Of a stretch of 50,286 nt of DNA, positions 1-8,949 are shown piece after piece. Position 1 is the stretch's first letter, and each line of letters opens with the position of its first letter. Below the pieces are notes generated by a model. It was not told the DNA's origin and ran no database searches. It worked only from the letters and a program-made list of their open reading frames with translations. The stretch spans positions 1 through 50,286 of the forward strand of contig JAFNYX010000069.1 of the NCBI GenBank assembly GCA_017654125.1, given 5' to 3'. The DNA comes from Alistipes sp. GTDB taxonomy: Bacteria; Bacteroidota; Bacteroidia; Bacteroidales; Rikenellaceae. The position numbers and the translations under genes are program-made.

Positions 1-1
1 G

Positions 2-208
2 GCACGAGGCTTCGTGGCTGGCGACAAGATGGCTGTCGTTGTCGCAAACCAACAGCGCGAGCCACAGACGCTTACCGCAAAAATTGAGGTTCCGGGTTAT
101 CGCTACGTTGAGCATACGGCTCTGCGTACCGGCACGGTTGCAAAGGGTGGCCGACGCGTCACGTTACGACAATACGACCTCGCACTCCTGCTCTTCGAGA
201 AGGAGTAA
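2..208 (+). CDS. C-terminal fragment of an unidentified protein, possibly glycoside-hydrolase-like
   Basis: An open frame runs in from the window edge and ends at TAA 206-208, leaving 68 residues of the C-terminus. The fragment reads as alternating beta strands and ends in a short charged tail (FEKE). It resembles the small C-terminal beta-sandwich that closes many bacterial glycoside hydrolases, but no catalytic part is visible, so this is only a guess. A GTG (14-16) and an ATG (29-31) lie in frame, but the frame is open upstream, so neither is likely to be the real start. A strong terminator follows at 262-302. Confidence 0.5.
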   Translation, partial: ARGFVAGDKMAVVVANQQREPQTLTAKIEVPGYRYVEHTALRTGTVAKGGRRVTLRQYDLALLLFEKE

Positions 209-526
209 TTCCGTAGCAAAAATCTCTGCAACCGCGCCCGAAAAACGGGCCGAAAGGAGCCAAACGACAAGGGCCCAAATCGGGTCTCTTGTCGTTTTTT
301 TATGGATTGTTATTTGAAAAAAATGCAATATTTTCATCATTGTCGGATTTCTTGGCAAACAGTGTTTCAAAGGCATACCACCCGTCACAAAAATACGCGC
401 TATGTGACATTCTGCGAGGTATGTACATTTTTTTGCAACGCGAGATTTCGTTATGTGAATTTTTTACCGTAACTTTCGGGCGTTAAAAATGAAATTTTTA
501 ATTACAAATAAATTTTTTGCACTTTT
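209..526. other. 318-bp intergenic region ahead of module A
   Basis: After the terminator at 262-302 this stretch is AT-rich and holds no convincing ORF or RNA. The heptamer TATGTGA occurs twice (about 409 and 453). I see no clear TAnnTTTG promoter, although the module A lipoprotein at 527 must be transcribed from here. Confidence 0.5.
262..302 (+). terminator. Rho-independent terminator of the partial first gene
   Basis: Arms AACGACAAG (263-271) and CTTGTCGTT (288-296) form a 9-bp stem that runs directly into a T tract. It sits about 55 bp after the stop of the first gene and separates it from module A. Confidence 0.85.
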
Positions 527-3500
527 ATGAAATGTTTTTTTGACTATTTGAAGCTTCTGCTCATCATGGTTTTGGGTGGAGCATTGATTGGCTGTGAGCC
601 GACACCTCCGGTAGATGAACCGGGTGACGATCCGACTCCTCCGACTCCGGAAGTGACGGCTACGCTCTCGGCAAAACTCGTGTCGGCAACAAAGACTGAT
701 GCCGTAATTGAACTTACGACCAAGAACGTAACCGCCTATGCTTACGTTATTTTGAAGAAGGATGCAACGGCAGAGGAGACTGCTGAAGCCATTTTCGACG
801 CAGCAGAGGAGATTACCGAGTGTGAGGATGGCACTCACACCGTTTCGTTTGCCGCGCTCGAAAGCAGCACCGCATACAAAGCCTTCTTCGTTGGTCTGTA
901 TGACGAAAACAAATACACAAAAGTAGCGAAGGTGGAATTTACCACGTCGGACGACTTCTCGATGTCGGTAACTTGGGTTGAAGGTAGCACTTCTTCAACT
1001 TCGGCAAAGCTCCGCCTTACGACCAAAGGCATTGCTCAGTATGCCTGGGTGGCTTTGAACAAGGATGCTTCGACGGCTAACCAGAGTGCCGACCTGCTCT
1101 TTGCAAAGGGTAAGGTGTGCGATTGCGTGGATGGCGAGAACATTGTGGACGTTACGGGCCTCACACCGGACAAGACCTACAATGTTTTGATTGCCGGTTC
1201 GACCGTAAACGACGACTTCTATGAGGAGGTTTTGAAAATCGAGGTTTCGACTTCGCGCTTCACTGAGGAACTTACCATCTTCGACATCGACTATATGTCG
1301 TTCAAGGCACACCTCAACTTCCCACGCTCGAAGGTGCAGGAGGGTAACGTAATCAAGGTTGGTTTGGCAGACCTTGCAACCTACAACCTCTACAAGGCTG
1401 CTTATTCGGATGCAGATCGTCTCAATATGCACGACGCTACCTACCACAACTACATAAAAGCCGACTCGACGTTCATTTTCGACGAGGAGCACAACTACTT
1501 CGAGGTTGATGACGAGTATGCCGGCGAAGAGGGTGACAATTTGCTCAACTATTTCAATCCAATCGTTCCTGCACAGCCGATGTATCTGATGTTCGGTGAG
1601 TTTGCATACTCGCCGGTTGATACCGACCATCGCGCAGGTTGGGGTCCGGGCTACTACATTCCACTCTTCAACACAGAGGATTACTGGATGGCATTCCTCA
1701 CTAATCCGAATGTGGATGCATCGAAGTATTGGACAGGTTACAACCGCAAAGAGTTTGTGATGTCAAAGAAGCCGGATGTTATGCCTGATGTTCCGGAGGT
1801 TACCTTCAACCTCACACCAAAGGGAACGGGTACGATTCATATCGAACCGACCGATAATATTTGGGGTTACTGCTTCTTCGTTCTCGACGCTCCGACCTAC
1901 ATGAAGGATATGATGGCTATTCTGAATAACAATTCGGAGTACGTACAGTGGTTTACCACTTCGTACCTCGCAGTATATCAGGTTGGCGCAATGACACAGT
2001 ATGCTCCTGTAACGCTTAACGTGGAAGATTTCTACTTCCTCGAGCGCGACACCAAGTACTACTTGTGCATCACTTCGCTCGGCGACGAGATGGGTTCGAA
2101 GCAGTCGTTCAAGCGCTTCGAATTCGAGTTGCCACAGCCAACCAAACCGGCTCCGACCATCGTCGTAACCGCCGTACCGGAGAAGAACACTTCCGGCGAG
2201 GTATTCTTCAACATCAAGGCGCCGAACAAGGATGTCGAAGCTGTTAAGTACGTGGCAAACTACGAGCGCGATTGGGAGGCAATGCGTACATCGCTCAAAA
2301 AGAGCGGTTATCCGGCTGACGAAATCGACCCACAGATTATCAACCAGTATGGTGGCTCTTTCAGCGCAGAGGATATCAAGAAGATTAACTCCGACGCAGG
2401 TTTGGAGTTCTCGATTGACTCCCGCGAGGATGCTTCGTTGTACTGCGGCGCAATCGGTTTCAACGACGAGGGTACGGCTTCGGCACCTATGATTGCACAG
2501 ACCCGCTCGCTCCAAGAGCCGGCAGCCGAGCGCGTAGAGTCGCCGCTCTTCAATTCGCTCAAGGGCGACTGGATTGCAACGGCTACCATCATCGGTCAGG
2601 AGTATGTCAACAACGTACTCACTCCATTCGAGCGCGTTCACACTTCGCCTGTAACCATCGGCGAGGTTGGCTACGAGCAGACGCTTCCGGAGGAGGTTTA
2701 CAACCTGTTCTTCAAATCGACTTCGCTCAAAACCAAGGAGGATGTTGATGCGGCATATGCCGAGTTCAAGCAGACGGTGGATACCTTCAACCGCAAGACT
2801 CGCAACCAGAACCGTATCCTGTGCCAGGGCTTCGACTTCGATATCTATGGCTACAACGGTCAAACCTACTCGACCTTCAAGGCTCCGTATGATCTCTTCA
2901 TCAGCAGCGAGTACTCGGGCTATAACTACGAGTCGCCGGTATATGACTTCGGTCCGAAGTGGTATCTCGAAATCTCGAAGGATGGTAAGGTAACCGCTCC
3001 GTTCAACGAGCAGTACTTCGTACCTGCTTCGCAGTGGTGGTACTACATCTACTACTTCATCGGTATCGGTAAGAATCCGGCGGACAACCTAACCTACACG
3101 CTTCCGTACGTACTCAACGAGTATGGCGAGATTGCAAACGGTTACTTCCCTGTTGAGGTAACCACCGCAGCCGACGGCACGGTAACCAAGATTGTCGTTA
3201 AGCCACTCGTTTACGAGGATACGGCATACTATCCAAACATGGGCCGTCAGAGCATGCAGGGCTATTCGGTAAGCGGTCAGATCGTTTCGGAAATCGTACT
3301 CACTCCTGCACCGAAGAGTGCATCGAAGAGCATGCAGTCGTTCCGCCGCGCTGTCGCAGAGGAGACGTTCACCGTATCGCGCTACAACACCAATACCGAG
3401 AAGGTTGTTCGCAAGAGCAAGACCGCCCTTCCGGAGAATAAGGTATTCAAGACGCGTAAGGTTATCGACTTCCACCCAGTAACCAGCGAGGAGTTCAAGG

Positions 3501-3553
3501 CCAACTCGAAGAAGTATCTCGAAAAGAGATTCGGTAAGATTCAGGAGCGTTAA
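527..3553 (+). CDS. Large multi-domain lipoprotein, module A (LpA)
   Basis: This 1008-residue protein has a signal peptide with lipobox GALIGC (Cys23), followed by Pro, Asp and Glu residues (EPTPPVDEPGDD) consistent with surface export in Bacteroidetes. Two similar FnIII-like beta domains follow (about residues 43-145 and 145-245), each ending in a strand of the SSTAYKAFFVG or DKTYNVLIAG type. Later parts are also beta-rich, and a lipocalin-like domain seems to start near residue 675 (LFNSLKGDWIATAT). The last 75 or so residues are strongly basic (RRAV, VVRKSK, KTRK, KKYLEKRFGK). The mature chain has seven cysteines besides the lipid anchor, including a CDC. It lies 102 bp upstream of a TlpA-like gene, a barrel gene and an Omp28-type gene, and a comparable lipoprotein accompanies the second copy of that set. 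Function unknown; adhesin, surface scaffold or binding protein are all possible. Confidence 0.75.
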   Translation: MKCFFDYLKLLLIMVLGGALIGCEPTPPVDEPGDDPTPPTPEVTATLSAKLVSATKTDAVIELTTKNVTAYAYVILKKDATAEETAEAIFDAAEEITECEDGTHTVSFAALESSTAYKAFFVGLYDENKYTKVAKVEFTTSDDFSMSVTWVEGSTSSTSAKLRLTTKGIAQYAWVALNKDASTANQSADLLFAKGKVCDCVDGENIVDVTGLTPDKTYNVLIAGSTVNDDFYEEVLKIEVSTSRFTEELTIFDIDYMSFKAHLNFPRSKVQEGNVIKVGLADLATYNLYKAAYSDADRLNMHDATYHNYIKADSTFIFDEEHNYFEVDDEYAGEEGDNLLNYFNPIVPAQPMYLMFGEFAYSPVDTDHRAGWGPGYYIPLFNTEDYWMAFLTNPNVDASKYWTGYNRKEFVMSKKPDVMPDVPEVTFNLTPKGTGTIHIEPTDNIWGYCFFVLDAPTYMKDMMAILNNNSEYVQWFTTSYLAVYQVGAMTQYAPVTLNVEDFYFLERDTKYYLCITSLGDEMGSKQSFKRFEFELPQPTKPAPTIVVTAVPEKNTSGEVFFNIKAPNKDVEAVKYVANYERDWEAMRTSLKKSGYPADEIDPQIINQYGGSFSAEDIKKINSDAGLEFSIDSREDASLYCGAIGFNDEGTASAPMIAQTRSLQEPAAERVESPLFNSLKGDWIATATIIGQEYVNNVLTPFERVHTSPVTIGEVGYEQTLPEEVYNLFFKSTSLKTKEDVDAAYAEFKQTVDTFNRKTRNQNRILCQGFDFDIYGYNGQTYSTFKAPYDLFISSEYSGYNYESPVYDFGPKWYLEISKDGKVTAPFNEQYFVPASQWWYYIYYFIGIGKNPADNLTYTLPYVLNEYGEIANGYFPVEVTTAADGTVTKIVVKPLVYEDTAYYPNMGRQSMQGYSVSGQIVSEIVLTPAPKSASKSMQSFRRAVAEETFTVSRYNTNTEKVVRKSKTALPENKVFKTRKVIDFHPVTSEEFKANSKKYLEKRFGKIQER

Positions 3554-3573
3554 TTGCTCTCCTACGTTCACCG

Positions 3574-3603
3574 ACAGAAACTCTCCGCGAGGGGAGTTTC
3601 TGT
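3574..3603 (+). terminator. Hairpin between LpA and tlpA of module A (partial terminator or processing site)
   Basis: Arms ACAGAAACTC (3574-3583) and GAGTTTCTGT (3594-3603), plus three inner pairs including one G-T, give a 13-bp stem with a GCGA tetraloop. Only TTCGGTTTT follows, so the U tract is weak. It may reduce read-through from LpA into the downstream genes or protect the 3' end of LpA mRNA. Confidence 0.6.
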
Positions 3604-3655
3604 TCGGTTTTCGACAAAAGATAACCTCCGAACGTAACATTTACCCAAAAAAACT

Positions 3656-4171
3656 ATGAAGAGATTATTTTTGATGATGATTTGCGCTCTTGCAGTGAGT
3701 TTTTCGCTCTCGGCACAAGCGCTACCTGATGTGCGTATCGAGAACATCGACGGCAAGGAGATTGCCATACGCGACCTTGCAGGTACAAAACCGCTGATTA
3801 TCTGCTTCTGGTCCACAACCTGCAAGCCATGTATTCAGGAGTTGGCGGCAATCAACGACCAGTTGGAGGATTGGCGCGCAGAGGCGGAGTTCGATGTTGT
3901 GGCCGTTTCGGTTGACGATGTGCGTACATCGGCTCGCGCAAAGGCTTTTGCCAAAGCACAAGGCTGGGATATGATTTGCCTGTTCGATGCCAACCAAGCG
4001 CTCAAACGCGCGATGAACGTGTCGCTCACGCCTCACAGCTTCGTCGTAGGTAAGGATGGTAATATCGCATACTCCCACACCGGATATACGCCTGGCAGCG
4101 AGCAGTCGTTGCTTGACAAGGTGTTGAAAATTTCGGGCAAGACATCGAAAACCGCTAAAACCAAACGATAG
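3656..4171 (+). CDS. TlpA-like periplasmic thioredoxin, module A
   Basis: This 171-residue protein has a Sec signal peptide (MKRLFLMMICALAVSFSLSAQ) and one thioredoxin fold of the TlpA/ResA type. The active-site motif Cys56-Lys-Pro-Cys59 follows strand LIICFWSTT, and the cis-proline strand is LTPHSFVV. There is no second domain or membrane anchor, so it should be soluble in the periplasm. Members of this family usually reduce disulfides. Its stop is 6 bp from the start of the DUF6029-like barrel gene, so the two are co-transcribed. The closest relative in the window is the gene at 21034, which shares the CKPC motif, the layout and the C-terminal motif YSHTGYTPG. The basic tail (KTSKTAKTKR) is absent from that paralog. 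Confidence 0.9.
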   Translation: MKRLFLMMICALAVSFSLSAQALPDVRIENIDGKEIAIRDLAGTKPLIICFWSTTCKPCIQELAAINDQLEDWRAEAEFDVVAVSVDDVRTSARAKAFAKAQGWDMICLFDANQALKRAMNVSLTPHSFVVGKDGNIAYSHTGYTPGSEQSLLDKVLKISGKTSKTAKTKR

Positions 4172-4177
4172 AGCGCT

Positions 4178-5797
4178 ATGAAACGATATCTTTTATGCGC
4201 CATGGCACTCGTAGCGACGGCAATGACCGCCTCGGCACAAGTGCAGTTGGGCGAGAAGGGTGGTACGTTGTCGGCCAGCATCGAGAGCAATAGTATCATC
4301 TACCTGAACGATAAGGGTCTTTCGACACCTGCTCCCGAGGGTTACTTCGGTTCGAACAACTACCTTAAAGTCGATTATACGAATGGTCGTTTCTCGGCCG
4401 GCTTGCAGTTTGATATCTATGCGCCGGCGTTGCAGGGATACGAAATCGGCCCATACCTCGAAGCATCGAAGTTCAAGCATATTGCCTACCCGATGAAGTA
4501 CTTCAAGTGGCAGGATAAGAACTACTCGGTAATGTTGGGCGACATTTTCGACCAATTCGGTAATGGACTCATCTTCCGTACGTTCGAGGATCGACAACTC
4601 GGCTTCAATAACTCGGTCGAGGGTCTGCGTGCAACGTATAACTTCAACCGCTATCTCGCCGTAAAGATGCTCTATGGTCGTCCGCGTCTCTATAACACCT
4701 ATGCGGGCAGTTGGGCGGGTGGTGCCGATTTGAGCGTTTCGCTCGGCGATATCTTCCGCTTCAAGCAGGGTGGTCTCTACCTCGAAGCAAGTTACGCAAA
4801 CCGATATGAGGGTCTGCATAAAAATCAGGAAATCGACCTCGTTTCGCGTGGTATGACCTCGGGTTTGGTAAATATGGCTTCGGGTCGTCTGAATTTCGAT
4901 GTGGCGGGTGTTACCTTCCGCAGCGAATATGTCTATAAGGGCAAGGACCTCTGTACATCGGCAGCATCGGTTGCAAAGCCTGGTCAGGCTGCGTATGCCG
5001 AGTTGGGTTACAGTTATAAAGGTTTCAGTTTCTCGGCTACGGCGCGAATGTTGGACAATATGGGTACGCTTGTTTCACTCTACGGAACGGGTACGGGCAA
5101 CGCGCTCAACTACCTACCGGCACTCACACGCCAATACACCTATATGCTTGCCAACCTGAATCCTTATCAGGTGAATGTCGAGGGAGAGTTTGGTGGTCAG
5201 GCCGATATCTACTACACGTATCGCAGCAAGAGCAATCGCTATCGCTATTGGAATTTCCACGCCAACTACTCGACCTACTACACGCTGCATACCGAGCAGA
5301 GCAAGAGTGGTGCGCGTGAGCGTCTGTGGCAGGATATCAACTTCGATATCGAACGTCAGTGGAGCAAGCGTCTGAAAACGACCATCCTCTATTCGTTCCA
5401 GGAGTGGAATCCGTATCATGGCTACCACCATCGTACCTATGTTTCGAATATTTTCGTGGCAGACGTGCTCTATAAATTCGACCGCAAGAAGTCGTTGCGC
5501 GTAGAGTTGCAGTACCTGCTTTCGGGCGAGTACGAGGGTGATTGGGCTGCGGCACTCGTCGAGTTCAACCTCGCTCCGCATTGGAGTATCTATGCCAGCG
5601 ATATGTACAATATTGGTCGCGACGGACTCGGTACCAAGAAGAACTACTACAACGCAGGTTTCAGTTTCACGTACAACCGTACCCGCGTACAACTCTCGTA
5701 CGGTCGCAACCGTGCCGGCTACATCTGTTCGGGCGGTGTGTGTCGCTACTCGCCGGAGTATACCGGTTTCAACCTTGCAATCACTTCATCATTCTAA
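4178..5797 (+). CDS. Predicted outer-membrane beta-barrel, DUF6029-like, module A
   Basis: This 539-residue protein has a signal peptide cut near MTASAQ and then alternating amphipathic strands rich in aromatic residues, ending in a C-terminal phenylalanine (LAITSSF), as expected of an outer-membrane barrel. It is about 40-50% similar by eye to the 562-residue protein at 21565, sharing blocks such as FGSNNYLKVDY, QFGNGLIFR, FEDRQLG, NYSTYYTLH and ALVEFNLAPHWSIY. I recognise the pattern as the Bacteroidetes family DUF6029, from memory. Cys517 and Cys522 form the motif CSGGVC just before the last strand and are conserved in the paralog. The only other mature cysteine is in KDLCTS. The gene sits between a thioredoxin gene and an Omp28-type lipoprotein gene. 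Transport or redox roles are inference. Confidence 0.8.
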   Translation: MKRYLLCAMALVATAMTASAQVQLGEKGGTLSASIESNSIIYLNDKGLSTPAPEGYFGSNNYLKVDYTNGRFSAGLQFDIYAPALQGYEIGPYLEASKFKHIAYPMKYFKWQDKNYSVMLGDIFDQFGNGLIFRTFEDRQLGFNNSVEGLRATYNFNRYLAVKMLYGRPRLYNTYAGSWAGGADLSVSLGDIFRFKQGGLYLEASYANRYEGLHKNQEIDLVSRGMTSGLVNMASGRLNFDVAGVTFRSEYVYKGKDLCTSAASVAKPGQAAYAELGYSYKGFSFSATARMLDNMGTLVSLYGTGTGNALNYLPALTRQYTYMLANLNPYQVNVEGEFGGQADIYYTYRSKSNRYRYWNFHANYSTYYTLHTEQSKSGARERLWQDINFDIERQWSKRLKTTILYSFQEWNPYHGYHHRTYVSNIFVADVLYKFDRKKSLRVELQYLLSGEYEGDWAAALVEFNLAPHWSIYASDMYNIGRDGLGTKKNYYNAGFSFTYNRTRVQLSYGRNRAGYICSGGVCRYSPEYTGFNLAITSSF

Positions 5798-5813
5798 AAC
5801 GTAGAGCGAGATT

Positions 5814-7289
5814 ATGAAAAAGATATTTAACACTTTTGCGTCGTTTGCCATCCTCTCGATGGTACTATTCGGCACCACGTCGTGCCTCTACGGAATCGGA
5901 CACGATGAGGAGATTGGCGGCGGTGGAGCAGGCAACAACGAGGGTTTGAAGGTAAACGTTTCGACTACGGTAATCTATGCCGACGGTGCAGATATGGCAA
6001 CATTCAGTGCGACGTTTAACGGTGAGACACTCACCGATGGCGACGTTACGTTCTACAACGCCGAGACGGACGAGCTTCTGAACATTATCGATATGAGTTT
6101 CTCGACCGGTACAAAGGGTACGACCAACATCTACCTGAAATATACCGATAGCGAGGGCAAGGAGCATATGTCGGAGGTATTCACGATTCAAGCAATCTTG
6201 GAGTTCGACCTCTCGCCTATCGAGGAGGATGGTCTCTCGGTGACAGCCTCTACGCGCCTGTTGCAACTCAACAACGGCAGTACGGTATTTATCGTACGCT
6301 ACAATGGCACGGTTGTCGGTGCTGACGAGATTGGCAAGGTTAAGTGCTACGATGCGTCGAACGATACGCCTGTCGCACTCACCACAACGGAGATTACCGC
6401 CGAGGATGGTACTCTTTATCAGTTGCTAACCTACACGCCAAGCGAAGCAGGTGTACGCAGTTTCTGGTTCTCGTATAAGACCAAAAACACACTCGATACT
6501 CCGATACAGATTCGCACGGTCGATACTCCGATTCCTGCATCTCCGGCCGATACACAGCCGTCGAACACTTCGTTCGTGCGTCGCGTAATGTTGCAGCAGT
6601 TCACAGGCACGTGGTGCGGCAACTGTCCGGCAATGATTGCAGCAATCGAAAACGTATATGCCAACGAGGCGTATGCCGACCGAGCAATTCACGTTTCGAT
6701 TCACGCCAGCGACGAGTTTGAAATTCCGGGACTGAATCTCTCGGGTAGATTGGGCGTAGGCTCTTGGCCGACCGTCAAGGTTGATTTCGCATATACGATT
6801 CAGAACTATGGCGTCGAGACCAACACCGTAAGCATCATGTCGGCAATCAATTCAGCCTGCGCTGCGCGCGCCAAGGCGGGTATTGCGGCGCGTACAATCC
6901 TTAAAGATAATACGTTGATGATTCGCGCAAGTGTCAAGGCTGCCGAGCAGGGTGAGTATTTTGTTGGAGCATGGTTGCTCGAAAGTGGTCTGTATGCTAA
7001 TCAGGCAAACTCGTCTGGCCTTATAGGCGACTTCGACCACCATGAGAATGTTGTCCGCATAGCCGATAGCCGCGAGGGTTCTTCCAATTTCAAGGGTCAT
7101 TCGCTTGGCGTCCTCGGTGAGGGCGAGCGTGCCGACTACCTCTTTGCTATGGAGTTGGACGAGGAGTGGAAGCGCGAGAATTGCCACGTTGTGCTCTTTG
7201 TTTCGACCATCGAGCATAACGAACAAGTGGTGACTAACGTGGCACGCACAACAGCGCTCACATCGGGTCTGTCATTCGATTACAAATAA
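5814..7289 (+). CDS. Omp28-type thioredoxin-fold lipoprotein, module A
   Basis: This 491-residue lipoprotein has lipobox FGTTSC (Cys24), then an acidic and glycine-rich linker (HDEEIGGGGAGNNEG). Two Ig-like domains follow at about residues 43-130 and 135-235; the first begins VNVSTTVIYADGADMATFS, a pattern also found twice in the protein at 23255. The C-terminal half is a thioredoxin-like domain of the Omp28 family, opening with QQFTGTWCGNCP. The active motif is Trp267-Cys-Gly-Asn-Cys271, followed by the strand AIHVSIHASDEF. It starts 16 bp after the barrel gene and ends just before a terminator, so it is the last gene of module A. The Omp28 family is named from a Porphyromonas outer-membrane protein of unclear function. 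An oxidoreductase role is suggested by the motif but unproven. Confidence 0.85.
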   Translation: MKKIFNTFASFAILSMVLFGTTSCLYGIGHDEEIGGGGAGNNEGLKVNVSTTVIYADGADMATFSATFNGETLTDGDVTFYNAETDELLNIIDMSFSTGTKGTTNIYLKYTDSEGKEHMSEVFTIQAILEFDLSPIEEDGLSVTASTRLLQLNNGSTVFIVRYNGTVVGADEIGKVKCYDASNDTPVALTTTEITAEDGTLYQLLTYTPSEAGVRSFWFSYKTKNTLDTPIQIRTVDTPIPASPADTQPSNTSFVRRVMLQQFTGTWCGNCPAMIAAIENVYANEAYADRAIHVSIHASDEFEIPGLNLSGRLGVGSWPTVKVDFAYTIQNYGVETNTVSIMSAINSACAARAKAGIAARTILKDNTLMIRASVKAAEQGEYFVGAWLLESGLYANQANSSGLIGDFDHHENVVRIADSREGSSNFKGHSLGVLGEGERADYLFAMELDEEWKRENCHVVLFVSTIEHNEQVVTNVARTTALTSGLSFDYK

Positions 7290-7314
7290 CAGAATAGTAC
7301 CTATATATATAATT

Positions 7315-7349
7315 AAGGTGTTTGGGCGTCTGCTCCGAACACCTTTTTT
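7315..7349 (+). terminator. Terminator closing module A
   Basis: Stem arms 7315-7325 (AAGGTGTTTGG) and 7335-7345 (CCGAACACCTT) pair over 11 bp with one G-T, followed by a T run to 7349. The -33 element of the next promoter overlaps this T run. Confidence 0.9.
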
Positions 7350-7378
7350 GTGTATTCCGCAAAATTTTTGTACATTTG
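7347..7378 (+). promoter_or_regulatory. Promoter of the 7430-10446 lipoprotein pair
   Basis: TTTG (7347-7350), 20 bp, then TACATTTG (7371-7378) is a full match to the Bacteroidetes promoter TTTG-N19/20-TAnnTTTG. It implies a start near 7385 and a leader of about 45 nt. Confidence 0.75.
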
Positions 7379-7429
7379 TTTCGCATAGTGTGCAAATATA
7401 CATAACCCGTTTTGTGGGAGAGGATACTT

Positions 7430-8917
7430 ATGACGAAAATTTTTACATATCTGTTTCCGGTTCTTGCTCTGCTCATCGTCTCGTGTAACGGCGATGTCAA
7501 TGAGCGACTCGACCGCCTGGAAAACGACCGCATTATAACCATCGAACAACAACTCGCCGCAATGAACTCGTCGGCCGACGAACTTGAAAGCGCCATCGTG
7601 CTATTGCAGGGCTACTCGGCATCGCTATCCGCCTCGGCAGCCGAATTGCAACGCGCCATCAATACTACAAATGCCAAGATTAAGGTCTTGGAAGAGAGTG
7701 CCGACCGAAATAGTAAGGATGTTGTAAATCTGATAAACGAACTCAATTCGCTAAAAAGCACCACAGGTGAACGCCTCTCGCAACTCTACGCAATGATTAC
7801 GCAAATCGAGCAGACGGTCTCTTCGTTAGACGCACAACTTGTCGAAGTGAAGAGCCGCATCGAGAAGAGTCAGACCGAGATGCGTTATTGGGCAGAGGTG
7901 ACGTTCGCGACGCTCGAACAGTATAATACGTTGCTCTCGGAGGTTGTGCTGGTGCAGACGCTTGCAAATACCACATCGAAGAGTTTCAAGGAGTTTGAAA
8001 CCTCGACGAGCGAGCGCCTGACGGCTATTGAAGCGCAACTTGTCGAGATGAACGAGGCAATGTACTACGCATATATGATGATTGTGCGCGATGTTACGGA
8101 GGCTTACTCGCAGGCAATCACCGAGGCCGAGGCGAAGATAACGGCTGCATATACGCAGGCGATTGCCGATGCCGTAAAGAGTTCGGGGGAGGGTTTGAAG
8201 GCGTGGGTTGGCGAGCAGTTCGACCAATATTACGACATCGCACAAGTCGAGGCCCGACTTGCCGAATTGCGACTCTCCATCTCCGATGATGACGCGCAGT
8301 TGCAGCGTGAAGTTGATGCCATTGCAGCATCGCTTACTACTGCAAAAGAGGAACTTACCGCAGCGTACAAACGCGCTATCGAGGAGGCGATTACAACAAA
8401 TGACGGCAAAATCAACACCCGTATAGCCGAAGCAATTTCTGCCGCCGAAGCGGTTAGTGACGCGCGTATCGACCGCCTTGAAAGTCGTCTTGATTCACTC
8501 GCCGAGCGCATTGCCGAACTCGAAGCGACCATAACCAAACTCCTTGCGCGCATACAGTCGCTCACATATATTCCGACCGACTCCGATGCACGCGCAACGG
8601 TTGATGCCACAACGCGACTCGCTACGTTCGATTTCCATGTCTCGCCAGCCTCGTGCGTTACGATGCTTGCCGAAATGTGGGAGAGTGCCGTTGCATTTAA
8701 CGCCGTCAAGACCATTTCGCGTGCTGTTACGCTCATTCCGCTTACAATCACTCGCTTTGAGGCCGACACTGTGCAAGGTATCGTCTCCGTAACCGTGTCG
8801 TGCGATGCGTTGGGCGAAACGTATTTCGAGGGGGCTACAACGGCAAGTGCCGCAATGTTTATCTCGGATGGTAACAATAGCATAATATCAGACTACATAG
8901 AACTTGTTGTTCGATAA
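7430..8917 (+). CDS. Long coiled-coil lipoprotein
   Basis: The start at ATG 7430 gives 495 residues with a compact signal peptide and lipobox LLIVSC (Cys19). An in-frame TTG at 7412 would add six residues and is less likely. Residues from about 22 to 385 are almost entirely helical heptads rich in Ala, Glu, Leu, Ser and Thr (ERLDRLENDR, RIDRLESRLDSLAERIAELEATITKLLARIQSL), which predicts a long rod. A small beta domain of about 110 residues ends the protein (ARATVDATTRLATFDFHVSPASC onward), a pattern I associate with Bacteroidales lipoproteins of this type. It has its own promoter, and the next lipoprotein begins 32 bp downstream, so the two form an operon. A rod that holds a partner away from the cell surface is plausible but not shown. 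Confidence 0.8.
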   Translation: MTKIFTYLFPVLALLIVSCNGDVNERLDRLENDRIITIEQQLAAMNSSADELESAIVLLQGYSASLSASAAELQRAINTTNAKIKVLEESADRNSKDVVNLINELNSLKSTTGERLSQLYAMITQIEQTVSSLDAQLVEVKSRIEKSQTEMRYWAEVTFATLEQYNTLLSEVVLVQTLANTTSKSFKEFETSTSERLTAIEAQLVEMNEAMYYAYMMIVRDVTEAYSQAITEAEAKITAAYTQAIADAVKSSGEGLKAWVGEQFDQYYDIAQVEARLAELRLSISDDDAQLQREVDAIAASLTTAKEELTAAYKRAIEEAITTNDGKINTRIAEAISAAEAVSDARIDRLESRLDSLAERIAELEATITKLLARIQSLTYIPTDSDARATVDATTRLATFDFHVSPASCVTMLAEMWESAVAFNAVKTISRAVTLIPLTITRFEADTVQGIVSVTVSCDALGETYFEGATTASAAMFISDGNNSIISDYIELVVR

Positions 8918-8949
8918 ATTCACACACGCAAAAAAAACTAACACACACG

